Assembly (NCBI GenBank): GCA_963771595.1
Contig: CAVYUC010000012.1
Location: 434,001 to 498,000 of the forward strand
DNA from: CAVYUC01 sp963771595
GTDB taxonomy: Bacteria > Bacteroidota > Bacteroidia > Bacteroidales > Prolixibacteraceae
Direction of reading: 5' to 3'
Length of the DNA stretch: 64,000 nucleotides
Below are positions 44,798-54,056 of this stretch, in pieces. Made by a program: the position numbers and the translations under genes. Under the pieces are notes generated by a model, which had not been told where the DNA came from, ran no database searches, and saw only the letters and a list, made by a program, of their open reading frames with translations. Each line of letters opens with the position of its first letter. The stretch's first letter is position 1.

Positions 44798-46390
44798 TTA
44801 ATTTTTCGTTTGCAGCGGTCCTGCCGGCTCCGGATTTAATTCCTGCTGAAAAGGATTGAAATAGTAAATATTTTCTGAATCAAAATACCGGACCATTTTT
44901 TTCAACCGCTCTTCAAAATCTGCAAAATTTTTATTTTCCGGAGTAGTCCAGGCAGCTTCTGCCAGTGCCGAAAGCCGAGGATTCAGCATAAAATCGAGGC
45001 GTTTGTTATTCTGGATGCGCTCGGTCCAGACATTCGCCTGCAATCCGCTGATTTGGTCGTAATATTTATTGAAACCCGGCAAAGTATCCGGCGGAAAATG
45101 ATAAACCAAATCGAGCGAAGCAAAAGCGCCGCCCCATTTCCGGCCCCATTCATGGGAATTATACTGCACAAAATCGAAATAAAGCGGAATGCGCGGGCAG
45201 AGAACAATGTTGTAATTTTTCTCCAGCGCTTCTGCCAGTTTTTCGGGCATGTTGTGGCGCCACCACATAACCAGCGATGTTTCAGGATTTAAACCATGAT
45301 CCACAATTTCGTCCCAGCCTGCAACTTTTTTTCCGAGCGACCGGATAGAATCTGCCATTCGTCGCACAAAATATGTTTCAACGGACTTTAAATCCGGCAG
45401 ATTTTGCTGTTTCATCAAATGCTGAACATCCGGGTCATTTTTCCAGTTTTCATTTCCAAAATGCACTTCATCGCCGCCTAAATGAATATAATCCGAAGGA
45501 AATAAATTGGCCGTTTCGCGTAAAATATTTGTGAGGTAAGTATAGGTTTCTTCTTTTCCCGGGTTGAATGTGAATTCGGGATATTTTTCGGAGCCGCCAC
45601 CCGAATATTCAGGATAGGCGCGGTTGGCTGCTGCTGCATGTCCGGGCATATCAACTTCGGGTATAATTTCGATGCAGCGCGCCGATGCATAATTCACTAT
45701 TTCCCTAATTTCATCCTGCGTATAAAACCGGACTGGTGCATTTGGATTGGTGTAGTTTCCCCGGCCTCCTGTTTCTGTCAGTTTTGGGTATTTTTTAATT
45801 TCAATCCGCCAGCCGGGAACGTCGGTCAGGTGCCAGTGAAACACGTTTAATTTATGAAGCGCCATTAAATCAAGAATTTCCTTTACCTTTTCTGCTCCGA
45901 AAAAATGGCGTGACTCGTCGAGCATTAATCCGCGCCAGCCAAAACGTGGTTCATCATTTATAGTTACAACAGGCAAATAAATTCCATTTTCGTTTCTGTC
46001 AGCAAAAAGAATTAATTGCCGCAACGACTGCAATCCATTAAAAATTCCGTTGACTGAATGTGCCGATATTTCTATTTTTCGTTTTGAAATCTGTAAAATA
46101 TACGATTCCCATTTTTGAAGAGGTTCAAGTAGCTGAAGCGAAATGAGCGCATTTTTATCTTCCGAAATTTGTATTTCATGTGTCTGTTTTAGCTGCTCAA
46201 TAAAGAGGTTTGCAAAAGGCAGCAGCTTTTCATTATTAACTGATAAATCTGCTTTTTCATCAATTTTCAGCATTCCCTTTTCCTGTACAATTTTATTGGG
46301 TTGCGGAATAATGTTTATTTCAGCAGGTTTTTCATTCCTGGAGGAACAGGAAAAAAGCAAAGCAAGAAAAAACAGGTATATGTACTTCAT
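44798..46390 (-). CDS. Beta-N-acetylhexosaminidase, glycoside hydrolase family 20, lipoprotein
   Basis: The protein has 530 residues with a lipoprotein signal (Cys15 in LLFSC). An N-terminal GH20b domain (about 22-148) precedes the TIM barrel with GWRGLMLDESRHFF, KLNVFHWHLTD, EIIPEVDMPGH and YIHLGGDEVHF. Asp307-Glu308 is the conserved catalytic pair for substrate-assisted hydrolysis of terminal GlcNAc or GalNAc. It ends with TLPGFNK-like and AEAAWT segments typical of the family. Likely surface or periplasmic. No SusCD neighbour. Confidence 0.95.
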   Translation of the reverse strand: MKYIYLFFLALLFSCSSRNEKPAEINIIPQPNKIVQEKGMLKIDEKADLSVNNEKLLPFANLFIEQLKQTHEIQISEDKNALISLQLLEPLQKWESYILQISKRKIEISAHSVNGIFNGLQSLRQLILFADRNENGIYLPVVTINDEPRFGWRGLMLDESRHFFGAEKVKEILDLMALHKLNVFHWHLTDVPGWRIEIKKYPKLTETGGRGNYTNPNAPVRFYTQDEIREIVNYASARCIEIIPEVDMPGHAAAANRAYPEYSGGGSEKYPEFTFNPGKEETYTYLTNILRETANLFPSDYIHLGGDEVHFGNENWKNDPDVQHLMKQQNLPDLKSVETYFVRRMADSIRSLGKKVAGWDEIVDHGLNPETSLVMWWRHNMPEKLAEALEKNYNIVLCPRIPLYFDFVQYNSHEWGRKWGGAFASLDLVYHFPPDTLPGFNKYYDQISGLQANVWTERIQNNKRLDFMLNPRLSALAEAAWTTPENKNFADFEERLKKMVRYFDSENIYYFNPFQQELNPEPAGPLQTKN

Positions 46391-46394
46391 TATT

Positions 46395-46427
46395 AAAAAG
46401 ATAAAAGGGCAGCTTAACCGGCTGCCC
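46395..46427 (-). terminator. Terminator after the ThuA gene
   Basis: GGGCAGC (46407-46413) and GCTGCCC (46421-46427) form a 7-bp GC-rich stem around a 7-base loop; on the minus strand a T-rich run follows. It separates the ThuA transcript from the downstream GH20 gene, though read-through is possible. Confidence 0.72.
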
Positions 46428-46450
46428 CTGTATTTTTATCCTATTGTATG

Positions 46451-47215
46451 TTAATCAATTCTTCTTCCGGCCCAGTTGATGGCATTTTTAATATGTTCTA
46501 TTATTTTTTCATCCTGAAAAGCTTCGTCAGGATGACCAAAACCAGTGTAAAATGCGCGGGTACCGTCCATTTCGTGCCACCAGATGATGGGATGATCGTC
46601 CATTTTCCACTCTTCGTTATCGTATTTTTTAATGGTGCTTTCATCAAGATGTGCCAGAACATTCACATTTGGCCGCGGATTTTTCTTGAATGTGTACCAC
46701 TCATCGAATGTGGTGTATGATTTCATTCCTTTAAAGGGTTTCATTGCCGGATGATCGAAATTTTCGAAAACCACTGTTGCTTCCTGTGCCGGCGGATGAA
46801 TTTTGAACCAACCGCCTACAAGTTTTCCGTAAAAAGGCCAGTCGTATTCAAAATCGGCAGCCGCATGAATTGCTACAAAACCTTTTCCTTTTTTAATGTA
46901 ACTTTCAAATGCATCCTGGCCCTGGTCTTCAAGGGCATCGCCGGTTGGGTTTAAAAATACCACCACATCGAAAGGCGCCAGAAAATCATCGGTGAAAAGT
47001 GAAGCATCTTCAGTGGCTGTAATAGTCCAGTTTTGTTTCGGACTTTGGTCGTACAACATTTTCAGCCCCTGCGAAATTGAAGCATGCCTGTAACCGTTTG
47101 TTTTGGTGAAAACCAGGATTTTCATGGGGTTATCAAATTCTGGTTTGTTGTTTTGCGCATCAATGGAGCAGCCAAAAAACAACAGTACAAGCAGTAAAAT
47201 TAAATTAGTTTTCAT
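46451..47215 (-). CDS. ThuA-domain lipoprotein
   Basis: The protein has 254 residues with a lipoprotein signal (Cys16 in LLFFGC). The ThuA fold, related to class I glutamine amidotransferases, fills the rest: KILVFTKTNGYRHASISQGL, FDVVVFLNPTGD, GFVAIHAAADFEYDWPFYG, HPIIWWHEMDGTRAFYTGFGH. ThuA proteins occur in sugar utilisation clusters, often with 3-keto-sugar enzymes, but their reaction is not settled. It is followed by a terminator and then GH20. Confidence 0.92.
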   Translation of the reverse strand: MKTNLILLLVLLFFGCSIDAQNNKPEFDNPMKILVFTKTNGYRHASISQGLKMLYDQSPKQNWTITATEDASLFTDDFLAPFDVVVFLNPTGDALEDQGQDAFESYIKKGKGFVAIHAAADFEYDWPFYGKLVGGWFKIHPPAQEATVVFENFDHPAMKPFKGMKSYTTFDEWYTFKKNPRPNVNVLAHLDESTIKKYDNEEWKMDDHPIIWWHEMDGTRAFYTGFGHPDEAFQDEKIIEHIKNAINWAGRRID

Positions 47216-47338
47216 ATTGGTATCATTTTTAATTGATTGGATTAGATAAGTGAATACTATGCAATTTTACGAAAAAGAACAGTAGCAGAAAAATGAATTT
47301 TTGAAAAAGGATTTAAAACGCCTAAACTACCGGTATTA

Positions 47339-47371
47339 TTTGGATTCGGTGAGCAATGTTGTTTATATTTG
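47339..47371 (+). promoter_or_regulatory. Candidate promoter of the Ste24-cinA operon
   Basis: TTTG (47339-47342), a 21-bp spacer and TATATTTG (47364-47371) fit the Bacteroidota promoter pattern. The -7 element overlaps an upstream in-frame ATG (47356), so translation must start at 47398 if this promoter is used. Confidence 0.45.
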
Positions 47372-47397
47372 TTTTTTTTACCAGCAGCCGTTTTAAA

Positions 47398-48639
47398 ATG
47401 CATGAAATTATTTTTTGGATTATAATTGCCATTGTAATTCTTGATTTTATTTTTGAAAGTTTTCTCGATTACCTGAACACCAGGCAGATGAAAGACAAGC
47501 TGCCAGATGAAGTCCGGGGAATTTACGATCAGCAAAAATATAAAGAACAACAAGCTTATCAGCGTGAAAATCATCGTTTTGGATTGATTTCCGGAGGATT
47601 TAGCTTTATTCTGGTTCTTTTTATGATCCTGTTTTATGGATTTGCTTTTGTTAACCAGATTGCCTGGAGTTTAACTTCGAGTCCAATATTGGCGGCTTTA
47701 ATTTTTTTCGGAATAATTATGTTTGCTTCCGATATTCTGACCATTCCGTTTTCAGTGTATCATACTTTTGTTATTGAAGAAAAATATGGTTTCAACAAAA
47801 CTAAACCCAGAACTTTTATTTTCGACAAAATTAAAGGGTGGTTGCTGAGCGCTTTTATTGGTGGCGGTTTGCTGGCGCTCATTATTTTTATTTACCAGAA
47901 AACGCAGGAAATGTTCTGGATTTATGCGTGGGTGGTTGTGGCCATTTTCAGTGTGTTTATTTCACTTTTTTATTCCAATGTTATTGTTCCGCTTTTTAAC
48001 AAACAAACCCGGCTCGAAGAGGGTGAACTGCGGACTGCAATTAAAAATTTTGCGGAAAAAGTAGGATTCACAATCAACAATATTTATGTGATTAACGGGT
48101 CAAAACGTTCGACAAAAGCAAACGCTTATTTTACCGGATTTGGTGCAAAAAAAAGAATTGTGTTGTACGATACTCTGATGAAAGAAATGGAAACCGAAGA
48201 AATAGTGGCGGTTTTGGCGCACGAAATCGGGCATTACAAAAAGAAACATGTTTTACTTGGTATTTTTCTTTCGCTAATACAGGCTGGTATTGTTTTATAT
48301 GTTTTTTCGCTGTTTATCAATAGTCTAAGTCTCAGCCGCGCACTGGGTGTGGAGGAACCTAATTTTCACATCGGGTTGGTGGCATTTGGAATTTTATATT
48401 CTCCGATTTCGCTGATTCTGGGAATGTTCATGAATATGTTATCGCGTAAAAATGAATACCAGGCCGATGCGTTTGCCGCTATTAATTATGCTCCAAAACC
48501 ATTGGAATCGGCTTTAAAAAAGCTGTCGGTTAAAAACCTGAGCAATTTAACCCCGCATCCGGCTTATGTTTTTTTCAACTATTCGCATCCTCCTTTGTTA
48601 AAACGGTTGGCACACTTAAAATCATTTGAACAGATATGA
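47398..48639 (+). CDS. M48-family membrane metallopeptidase (Ste24/CAAX protease type)
   Basis: The protein has 413 residues from the ATG at 47398. It has several membrane helices (first at about 3-20, others at about 65-90, 105-125, 155-175 and 180-200). Zinc site: VLAHEIGHYKKKH with His275, Glu276 and His279, and the third ligand Glu353 in RKNEYQADAFA. PRTFIFDKIKGW and the overall length match eukaryotic Ste24 and bacterial homologues. In bacteria these cleave membrane proteins or peptides in envelope quality control. Its stop overlaps the start of cinA (ATGA), so the two are translationally coupled. Confidence 0.93.
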   Translation: MHEIIFWIIIAIVILDFIFESFLDYLNTRQMKDKLPDEVRGIYDQQKYKEQQAYQRENHRFGLISGGFSFILVLFMILFYGFAFVNQIAWSLTSSPILAALIFFGIIMFASDILTIPFSVYHTFVIEEKYGFNKTKPRTFIFDKIKGWLLSAFIGGGLLALIIFIYQKTQEMFWIYAWVVVAIFSVFISLFYSNVIVPLFNKQTRLEEGELRTAIKNFAEKVGFTINNIYVINGSKRSTKANAYFTGFGAKKRIVLYDTLMKEMETEEIVAVLAHEIGHYKKKHVLLGIFLSLIQAGIVLYVFSLFINSLSLSRALGVEEPNFHIGLVAFGILYSPISLILGMFMNMLSRKNEYQADAFAAINYAPKPLESALKKLSVKNLSNLTPHPAYVFFNYSHPPLLKRLAHLKSFEQI

Positions 48640-49871
48640 AGGCTGAAATTATAACCATCGGCGATGAAATTTTGATTGGGCAAATTGTTGATACAAATTC
48701 GGCATGGATTGCAGAACAATTTAATTTGAATGGAATTGAAATCTACCAGATCACTTCTGTTCACGACGACGGTGCGCAGATTAAAAAAGCCATTGAAAAT
48801 GCGGAAAAAAATGTGGATTTGGTTTTGCTGACCGGTGGATTGGGACCGACCAAAGATGATATCACCAAAAAAGTGCTTTGCGAATATTTTAATACGAAAC
48901 TGGTTTTGCATGAGCCAACACTGGAGCATATTAAAGAACGGTTTTCGAGACGAAATATCGATTTAAACAAGCTCAACCGCGATCAGGCTTTGGTTCCTGA
49001 AAACTGTACGGTTTTGACCAACAAATCGGGAACAGCACCTGGTTTGTGGTTCGAAAAAAATGATACAATTGTGGTTGCATTACCCGGCGTACCTTTCGAA
49101 ATGAAGCACCTGGTGGAAAGTGAAATTCTGCCCCGTTTGCGAAAAACCGGGAAATCGAAAGCCATTTATCATAAAACGGTTCAGACACAAGGGCTGCCCG
49201 AATCGATGCTTGCCGAAAAAATAGAGCAGTGGGAAACGGCGCTGCCGGCAAACATTAAACTGGCGTACCTGCCCAATCCTATGTCGGTGCGGCTGCGGCT
49301 TTCAGCAATGGGAACAGATATAAATCATCTGAAAATGCAGGTGGAAAAGGAAGTGGAACTGCTGAAGAAAATTATACCCGACCATATTTTTGGATACGAC
49401 AATGAAACACTGGCAGAAGTAATTGGACGGATGCTGGTGAAATCGGGAAAAACACTTGCCGTTGCCGAGAGTTGCACCGGCGGATATATTTCGCATTTAA
49501 TAACTTCTGTTCCGGGCAGTTCTGCTTATTTTCGAGGCGGAATTACGGCCTATTCCAACGAAACCAAAATAAATCTTTTAAAAGTCAGGGAAGATTCGCT
49601 GGCCGTATTTGGTGCAGTGAGCGAAACAGTGGCAAAAGAAATGGCCGCCGGAGTTAAAAAAGCACTGAACTCCGATTTTGCAGTTGCCACCACCGGAATT
49701 GCCGGCCCAGATGGCGGAACACCTGAAAAACCTGTTGGTACAGTGTGGATTGCAGTGGCCGGATTAAATGAAGTAACAGCCGAAAAATATGAATTTGGCG
49801 ATAATCGCGATCGAAATATCATCCGTTCTTCACAAACTGCTTTGCAACTGTTGCGCCGGACATTAATGTAA
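48636..49871 (+). CDS. cinA: CinA: competence/damage-inducible protein with NMN amidohydrolase domain
   Basis: The protein has 411 residues. The N-terminal MoCF-like domain (about 1-170) has EIITIGDEILIGQIVDTNS and LLTGGLGPTKDD, the pyrophosphatase part in COG1058 proteins. The C-terminal CinA domain (about 255-411) has LAVAESCTGGYISHLITSVPG in parts, AYSNETK and TTGIAGPDGGTPEKPVGTVW, the nicotinamide-mononucleotide deamidase part. Together they recycle pyridine-nucleotide breakdown products. It overlaps the Ste24 gene by 4 bases. Cytoplasmic. Confidence 0.96.
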   Translation: MKAEIITIGDEILIGQIVDTNSAWIAEQFNLNGIEIYQITSVHDDGAQIKKAIENAEKNVDLVLLTGGLGPTKDDITKKVLCEYFNTKLVLHEPTLEHIKERFSRRNIDLNKLNRDQALVPENCTVLTNKSGTAPGLWFEKNDTIVVALPGVPFEMKHLVESEILPRLRKTGKSKAIYHKTVQTQGLPESMLAEKIEQWETALPANIKLAYLPNPMSVRLRLSAMGTDINHLKMQVEKEVELLKKIIPDHIFGYDNETLAEVIGRMLVKSGKTLAVAESCTGGYISHLITSVPGSSAYFRGGITAYSNETKINLLKVREDSLAVFGAVSETVAKEMAAGVKKALNSDFAVATTGIAGPDGGTPEKPVGTVWIAVAGLNEVTAEKYEFGDNRDRNIIRSSQTALQLLRRTLM

Positions 49872-50041
49872 CTTTTATGAAATCCGGAACTTTTTCATAA
49901 ACATAATTTTTAACAACATTTATCATTTATATACTGCTGGTTTTCTTTAATTTAGAAGTTTTTAAAAACTCTTTATTACCGGATTGGTTTTTATTAGTAA
50001 CGGCAGTAATTTGCTAATCAGTAATTTTAATAATTTTTTAG

Positions 50042-52540
50042 ATGAAAAAGACAATCATTATTATAGGAATTATTCTTGCAGTTTTTTTGGCTGCACTTTT
50101 TTTGGTGCCCATATTATTTAAAGACACACTGCTTGAAAAAACAAAAACAACAATTAACAAAAATGTAAATGCACAGGTTGAATTCGACGATATCCGCTTG
50201 TCGTTTTTTCGCAATTTCCCTAAAGTTACCATTGTAATTACCGATGCAACAATTACCGGAAAAGGTGAATTTCAGAACGATACCTTACTCGATGTTTCTT
50301 CAGTAGGTTTAAAAATGGGACTTTTTTCATTAATTGGAAGTTCTGAAAAAAGCATTGATGAAATTGAGCTTAACCAGCCAAAATTAAAGCTGATGGTGAA
50401 CGAAGCAGGAAACAACAACTGGAGTTTAATAAAAGAGCCTGCAAACCCTCCGGCCACCAGCCCGACAGAATCGTTTGATTTGCAGCTTGATGAGATTATT
50501 ATTGAAAATGCTGTGCTGATTTATGATGATCGGGAAGCCAAAACTTTGCTTCAGCTCGATAATATTAATTTCGATTTGCAAGGTGAAATGTATGGCACTT
50601 CAGCAAAATTACTCGCCGATGGAAAAATTGGCCAGTTTTCGCTGAATTACGACGGGTCCAATTATATTTCAAAAGTTTCGCTCGAAACAAAAACGCTTTT
50701 TAATATCAATTATGAAACAATGGATATTTCCATTCTTGAAAATGAATTGCTGATCAACCGTTTACCAATGAATGTGACCGGTTCCATTCAGGCTCCCGGC
50801 GATACCATGTATTTCGATTTGGGAATAAAAACAACAGAATCGGGATTTGAGAATTTCCTCGCGCTCGTTCCACCCGATTACGAACATTATCTTGAAGATA
50901 TGAAAACAGAGGGTTCTGCAACTTTGGCGGGCACTTTCAAGGGGTTTTATTATGAGGAATCTTATCCGGCGCTGAAACTGGATTTGGATATTCGGAACGG
51001 AAATTTACATTATGCTGATCTTCCCGAAGAAATCAAAAATATAAAAGCTGCGGTTGCAATTTCAAAGCCACAGGGCGATTGGGATTTAACGGTGATTAAG
51101 ATAAAAGAGGCACATGCCGAAATTAGAAATAATCCGGTGGATTTAACGCTCACGCTGTCAAACCTGGTAACCGATCCACGTTTTGACGGAGCTTTTGTCG
51201 GTAAAATAAATTTTCAGCATTTAAAAGATGCTTTGCCACTTGACAGTGTAAATATGACCGGAATTGTGGATGCCAACCTTTTTGTAAAAGGAAATTATTC
51301 GGCCATTGAAAACGAGCAGTACGAAAACATAAAATCCGATGGCGCAGTCGTGCTTAGCGATTATTCATTTCAGTCGCCAAAACTAACGCAGGTTTTATAT
51401 GTTTCAAACGGCCGGATGCAGTTTTCTCCGGAAAATATAAACCTCGAGCAATTTAAAATGCGGTTAGGTCAGAGCGATTTTAACCTGACCGGCAAAGTCT
51501 CGAACTATTTAAATTATTTTCTGAAAGATGGCGAACTGCGTGGAAATTTACAGTTGAATTCTTCCAGAGTAAATCTGAATGAATTGTTCAGGTTGCAGCA
51601 GGTTGAATATGAAACGCCGGAGGAAACACAGCCCCGGCAGCAAAGCACTGATAATGAAACGGAAGCACTGGCTTTTGATATTCCGTCGGATGTTAATTTC
51701 ACTTTTCGTTCTTCAATAAACGATGCGGTTTTGGATAATGTGCCCATTTCAAACATCCAGGGATTAATTACCGCGCAAAACGGAAAACTGGTATTGAATG
51801 ATTTGGGAATGCACCTGCTTGATGGTCAGCTGAATTTAACCGGTTCGTACCAGAACAATCCGCAGAACCAGCCACTGTTTGATTTTAATCTGGTTGTTTC
51901 TGATTTTGATATTCCAATGGCAGCAAAAACGATCACCGGAATTCAAAAAATGATTCCGGTAATTGACGACAGCAAAGGCCGTTTCAGTTCAAACATGAAA
52001 TTAACCGGTCAATTTGATGAAATGCTTAAATTAAAAATGCCAACGGTGAATGGTTCCGGAACTTTAATGACCAAAAACCTGCAAATAGTCAACTCCCCGG
52101 TTCTTTTACAAATTGGTGGTTTGCTAAACGAGGAGAAATTGAAAAATGTTTCGGTGGATGATTTTAAGGCTAATTTTACAATCAACAATGGAAACCTGCT
52201 GTTAAAACCCTTTACAACAAGAATTGCAGGACAGGAAACCGCAATTTCCGGATCGTTGAATACGCAAAACCTGCTCGATATGCGGATGGATTTTCAGGTG
52301 CAGCGCGATGCTTTTGGAAAAGATATTCAGAACATCCTGAGTATTTTGCCGGGACAACAAAACATACAGGTAATTCCTGCTGCAGTTGCGATAAAAGGAC
52401 CGGTAAACGAGCCGGCAGTGAATGTTGATTTGTCGGAAGCGCGTAAAAAAATAACCGATGAAGTAAAAAAATCCACGAAAGAAGATCTGCAAAAAACCAT
52501 CGACAAAGTAGGAGAGGGATTGAAAAATATTTTCAAGTAA
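50042..52540 (+). CDS. AsmA-family envelope protein
   Basis: The protein has 832 residues. One N-terminal helix (about 4-24, IIIIGIILAVFLAALFLV) anchors it, with the rest in the periplasm. The AsmA/TamB-like N-terminal part contains FFRNFPKVTIVITDATITG and the C-terminal AsmA_2-like part has FSSNMKLTGQFDEMLK and GSGTLMTKNLQI, with many beta strands expected to form a lipid-carrying groove. Relatives affect outer-membrane biogenesis and phospholipid transport. Its last 40 residues are Lys-rich and helical. Preceded by a weak hairpin after cinA. Confidence 0.88.
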   Translation: MKKTIIIIGIILAVFLAALFLVPILFKDTLLEKTKTTINKNVNAQVEFDDIRLSFFRNFPKVTIVITDATITGKGEFQNDTLLDVSSVGLKMGLFSLIGSSEKSIDEIELNQPKLKLMVNEAGNNNWSLIKEPANPPATSPTESFDLQLDEIIIENAVLIYDDREAKTLLQLDNINFDLQGEMYGTSAKLLADGKIGQFSLNYDGSNYISKVSLETKTLFNINYETMDISILENELLINRLPMNVTGSIQAPGDTMYFDLGIKTTESGFENFLALVPPDYEHYLEDMKTEGSATLAGTFKGFYYEESYPALKLDLDIRNGNLHYADLPEEIKNIKAAVAISKPQGDWDLTVIKIKEAHAEIRNNPVDLTLTLSNLVTDPRFDGAFVGKINFQHLKDALPLDSVNMTGIVDANLFVKGNYSAIENEQYENIKSDGAVVLSDYSFQSPKLTQVLYVSNGRMQFSPENINLEQFKMRLGQSDFNLTGKVSNYLNYFLKDGELRGNLQLNSSRVNLNELFRLQQVEYETPEETQPRQQSTDNETEALAFDIPSDVNFTFRSSINDAVLDNVPISNIQGLITAQNGKLVLNDLGMHLLDGQLNLTGSYQNNPQNQPLFDFNLVVSDFDIPMAAKTITGIQKMIPVIDDSKGRFSSNMKLTGQFDEMLKLKMPTVNGSGTLMTKNLQIVNSPVLLQIGGLLNEEKLKNVSVDDFKANFTINNGNLLLKPFTTRIAGQETAISGSLNTQNLLDMRMDFQVQRDAFGKDIQNILSILPGQQNIQVIPAAVAIKGPVNEPAVNVDLSEARKKITDEVKKSTKEDLQKTIDKVGEGLKNIFK

Positions 52541-52683
52541 TCTTCAGTAGGATCAGGATTTTAGTTACTCGGAGACAGGAATAATTCATGAATTATTCGG
52601 GTTAAATTTGATTCTGTCCTTCATGAAATTCATATTCATTTTTAGATGTTCTGCTAATTAAGGAAACGAATATTTCCATGTAT

Positions 52684-52699
52684 AACTAAAATAGTAGTT
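52684..52699. promoter_or_regulatory. Single operator-like palindrome upstream of tonB
   Basis: AACTAA-AATA-GTAGTT has the same 6+4+6 plan as the four-half-site element 62 bp downstream, with one mismatched base in the right arm. Possibly an auxiliary BlaI-type binding site. Confidence 0.5.
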
Positions 52700-52745
52700 A
52701 TGTAACATCCTGTATATTAATTTCATACAATTATTTTCACAAAAT

Positions 52746-52781
52746 AACTAATAATTTAGTTTGAAAACTAAAATGTTAGTT
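52746..52781. promoter_or_regulatory. Four-half-site operator overlapping the tonB promoter
   Basis: The half-sites AACTAA (52746), TTAGTT (52756), AACTAA (52766) and TTAGTT (52776) are spaced exactly 10 bp apart with 4-base gaps, making two perfect 16-bp palindromes side by side. The element covers the -33 box and ends 2 bp before the -7 box of the tonB promoter. A second copy precedes the blaI gene, so the BlaI-type repressor is the natural candidate to bind. Confidence 0.8.
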
Positions 52782-52790
52782 ATATATTTG
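52760..52790 (+). promoter_or_regulatory. Promoter of the tonB gene
   Basis: TTTG (52760-52763), exactly 19 bp, then TATATTTG (52783-52790) match the Bacteroidota -33/-7 consensus. The -33 box is inside the operator, so binding there should block transcription. The tonB ATG lies 33 bp past the -7 box. Confidence 0.7.
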
Positions 52791-52823
52791 TTGTAGCACT
52801 TGTGAAATTAAAAACTGAAAAAA

Positions 52824-53510
52824 ATGGAACAGAAAAAAACACGAAGAGCCAACCTTGAAATCAGGAAAAACACCTTCTTTTTAATAGGATTGGTTGTTGC
52901 TCTTGGAGCAACATTGGTTGCCTTTGAATGGAAAACGATGCCAAAAGAAACAGAATCGCTTGGCATGCTTCAGTCTGCTGATGTGGAAGATGTAATTATT
53001 CCGATTACCAGAGAACCAAAAGTTGAACCGCCGCCTCCGCCGCCTCCGCCAAAAGTAATTGAGGTGCTGAATATTGTAACCGACGATGCAATTATCGACG
53101 AGGAAATCCGGATTGAGGATTCCGGTGCGGATGAAACAACAACAATCAATGTAAATCCAGTTTTTACACCCGATGTGGAAGAGGATGTTCCGGAAGAAAT
53201 ATTTTTTGTAGTTGAGGAACCAGCGGAATTTCCGGGCGGAGATCAGGCATTGCTAAGGTACATCCACAATACTGTAAAATATCCGGTAATTGCACAGGAA
53301 AATGGGATTCAGGGAAAAGTGTTTGTCAAATTTATTATCGACGAACAGGGTGCGGTCAGCAATGCCGAAATTATGCGTGGAGTGGATGTTTCGCTCGATA
53401 AGGAAGCCTTGCGCGTGATTAACAGTTTGCCCGATTTTAAGCCCGGAAAACAACGTGGCCGTCCTGTAAAAGTTTATTACAATGCGGTAATTAAATTTCA
53501 ATTGCAATAA
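52824..53510 (+). CDS. TonB-family energy-transducing protein
   Basis: The protein has 228 residues: a short cytoplasmic N-terminus, one membrane helix (about 17-36, FFLIGLVVALGATLVAFEW), a Pro-rich stretch (VEPPPPPPPPKV), an acidic linker and a C-terminal TonB domain (about 145-228, EFPGGDQALLRYIHNTVKYP then EALRVINSLPDFKPGKQRGR). In complex with ExbB/ExbD it drives TonB-dependent transporters. ExbB/D genes are not adjacent. Controlled by a promoter overlapped by BlaI-type operator elements. The following gene starts 35 bp later. Confidence 0.93.
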   Translation: MEQKKTRRANLEIRKNTFFLIGLVVALGATLVAFEWKTMPKETESLGMLQSADVEDVIIPITREPKVEPPPPPPPPKVIEVLNIVTDDAIIDEEIRIEDSGADETTTINVNPVFTPDVEEDVPEEIFFVVEEPAEFPGGDQALLRYIHNTVKYPVIAQENGIQGKVFVKFIIDEQGAVSNAEIMRGVDVSLDKEALRVINSLPDFKPGKQRGRPVKVYYNAVIKFQLQ

Positions 53511-53545
53511 TAAAAGAAGTAGAATTAAATCAAAAAAAAATAAAA

Positions 53546-53971
53546 ATGAAAAAGATAAGCTTGATAATAGTGTTGGTCATTTTAGCAGTTCTTTATTCGG
53601 TTAAATCCAACGGACAGGAAGAAAACAAAACCACAAGCACCGGCGAACCTTTGTATTTTGTCGTGGAGGAATTGCCTGAATTTCCGGGCGGCGAAGAGGC
53701 GCTGAAAAATTACATTGTCGAACACGTGAAGTATCCCGAAGAAGCCAAAAAAAATGGAATATCCGGAAAAGTGTTTGTTACATTTACTATTTCGAAAGAA
53801 GGAAAAGTAATGGATGCAGAAATAGCAAAGGGAAAAAATGCTTCGCTTGACCAGGAAGCGTTGCGGGTAATTAACGAACTTCCCGACTGGACACCCGGTA
53901 AACAAAAAGGAAAAGCTGTTAATGTACAATATACTTTACCCATCAATTTTGCCCTGGAAAATGAAAAATAA
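53546..53971 (+). CDS. Secreted TonB C-terminal-domain protein
   Basis: The protein has 141 residues with a signal peptide or short anchor (about 4-21, LIIVLVILAVLYSVKSNG) and then essentially only a TonB_C domain (about 45-138): LPEFPGGEEALKNYIVEHVK, GKVFVTFTISKEGKV, EALRVINELPDWTPGKQKGK. There is no Pro-rich spacer, so it could not span the periplasm like a real TonB. It may act as a competitor, adaptor or sensor module. It resembles the C-terminal domain of both its neighbours, suggesting duplication within the locus. Confidence 0.88.
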   Translation: MKKISLIIVLVILAVLYSVKSNGQEENKTTSTGEPLYFVVEELPEFPGGEEALKNYIVEHVKYPEEAKKNGISGKVFVTFTISKEGKVMDAEIAKGKNASLDQEALRVINELPDWTPGKQKGKAVNVQYTLPINFALENEK

Positions 53972-54006
53972 CCTAAATATTTAGTTGTAAAACTAATGCC
54001 TTAGGT
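53971..54006. promoter_or_regulatory. Four-half-site operator upstream of blaI
   Basis: The half-sites ACCTAA (53971), TTAGTT (53981), AACTAA (53991) and TTAGGT (54001) are again exactly 10 bp apart, the same 36-bp plan as before tonB with symmetric single changes in the outer half-sites. It begins at the last base of the preceding stop codon. A weak -7-like GATTTTTG (54009-54016) follows, so blaI probably has its own repressed promoter. Confidence 0.78.
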
Positions 54007-54056
54007 ATGATTTTTGTTGAGCAGGTTATTGTCAGAAAATCAAAAAAAAACCGAAA

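Noticed and set aside
49875..49900. Hairpin TTATGAAA / TTTCATAA after cinA as a terminator
   Set aside because: The stem is AT-rich and only 8 bp, and the following T-run is delayed; termination is doubtful.
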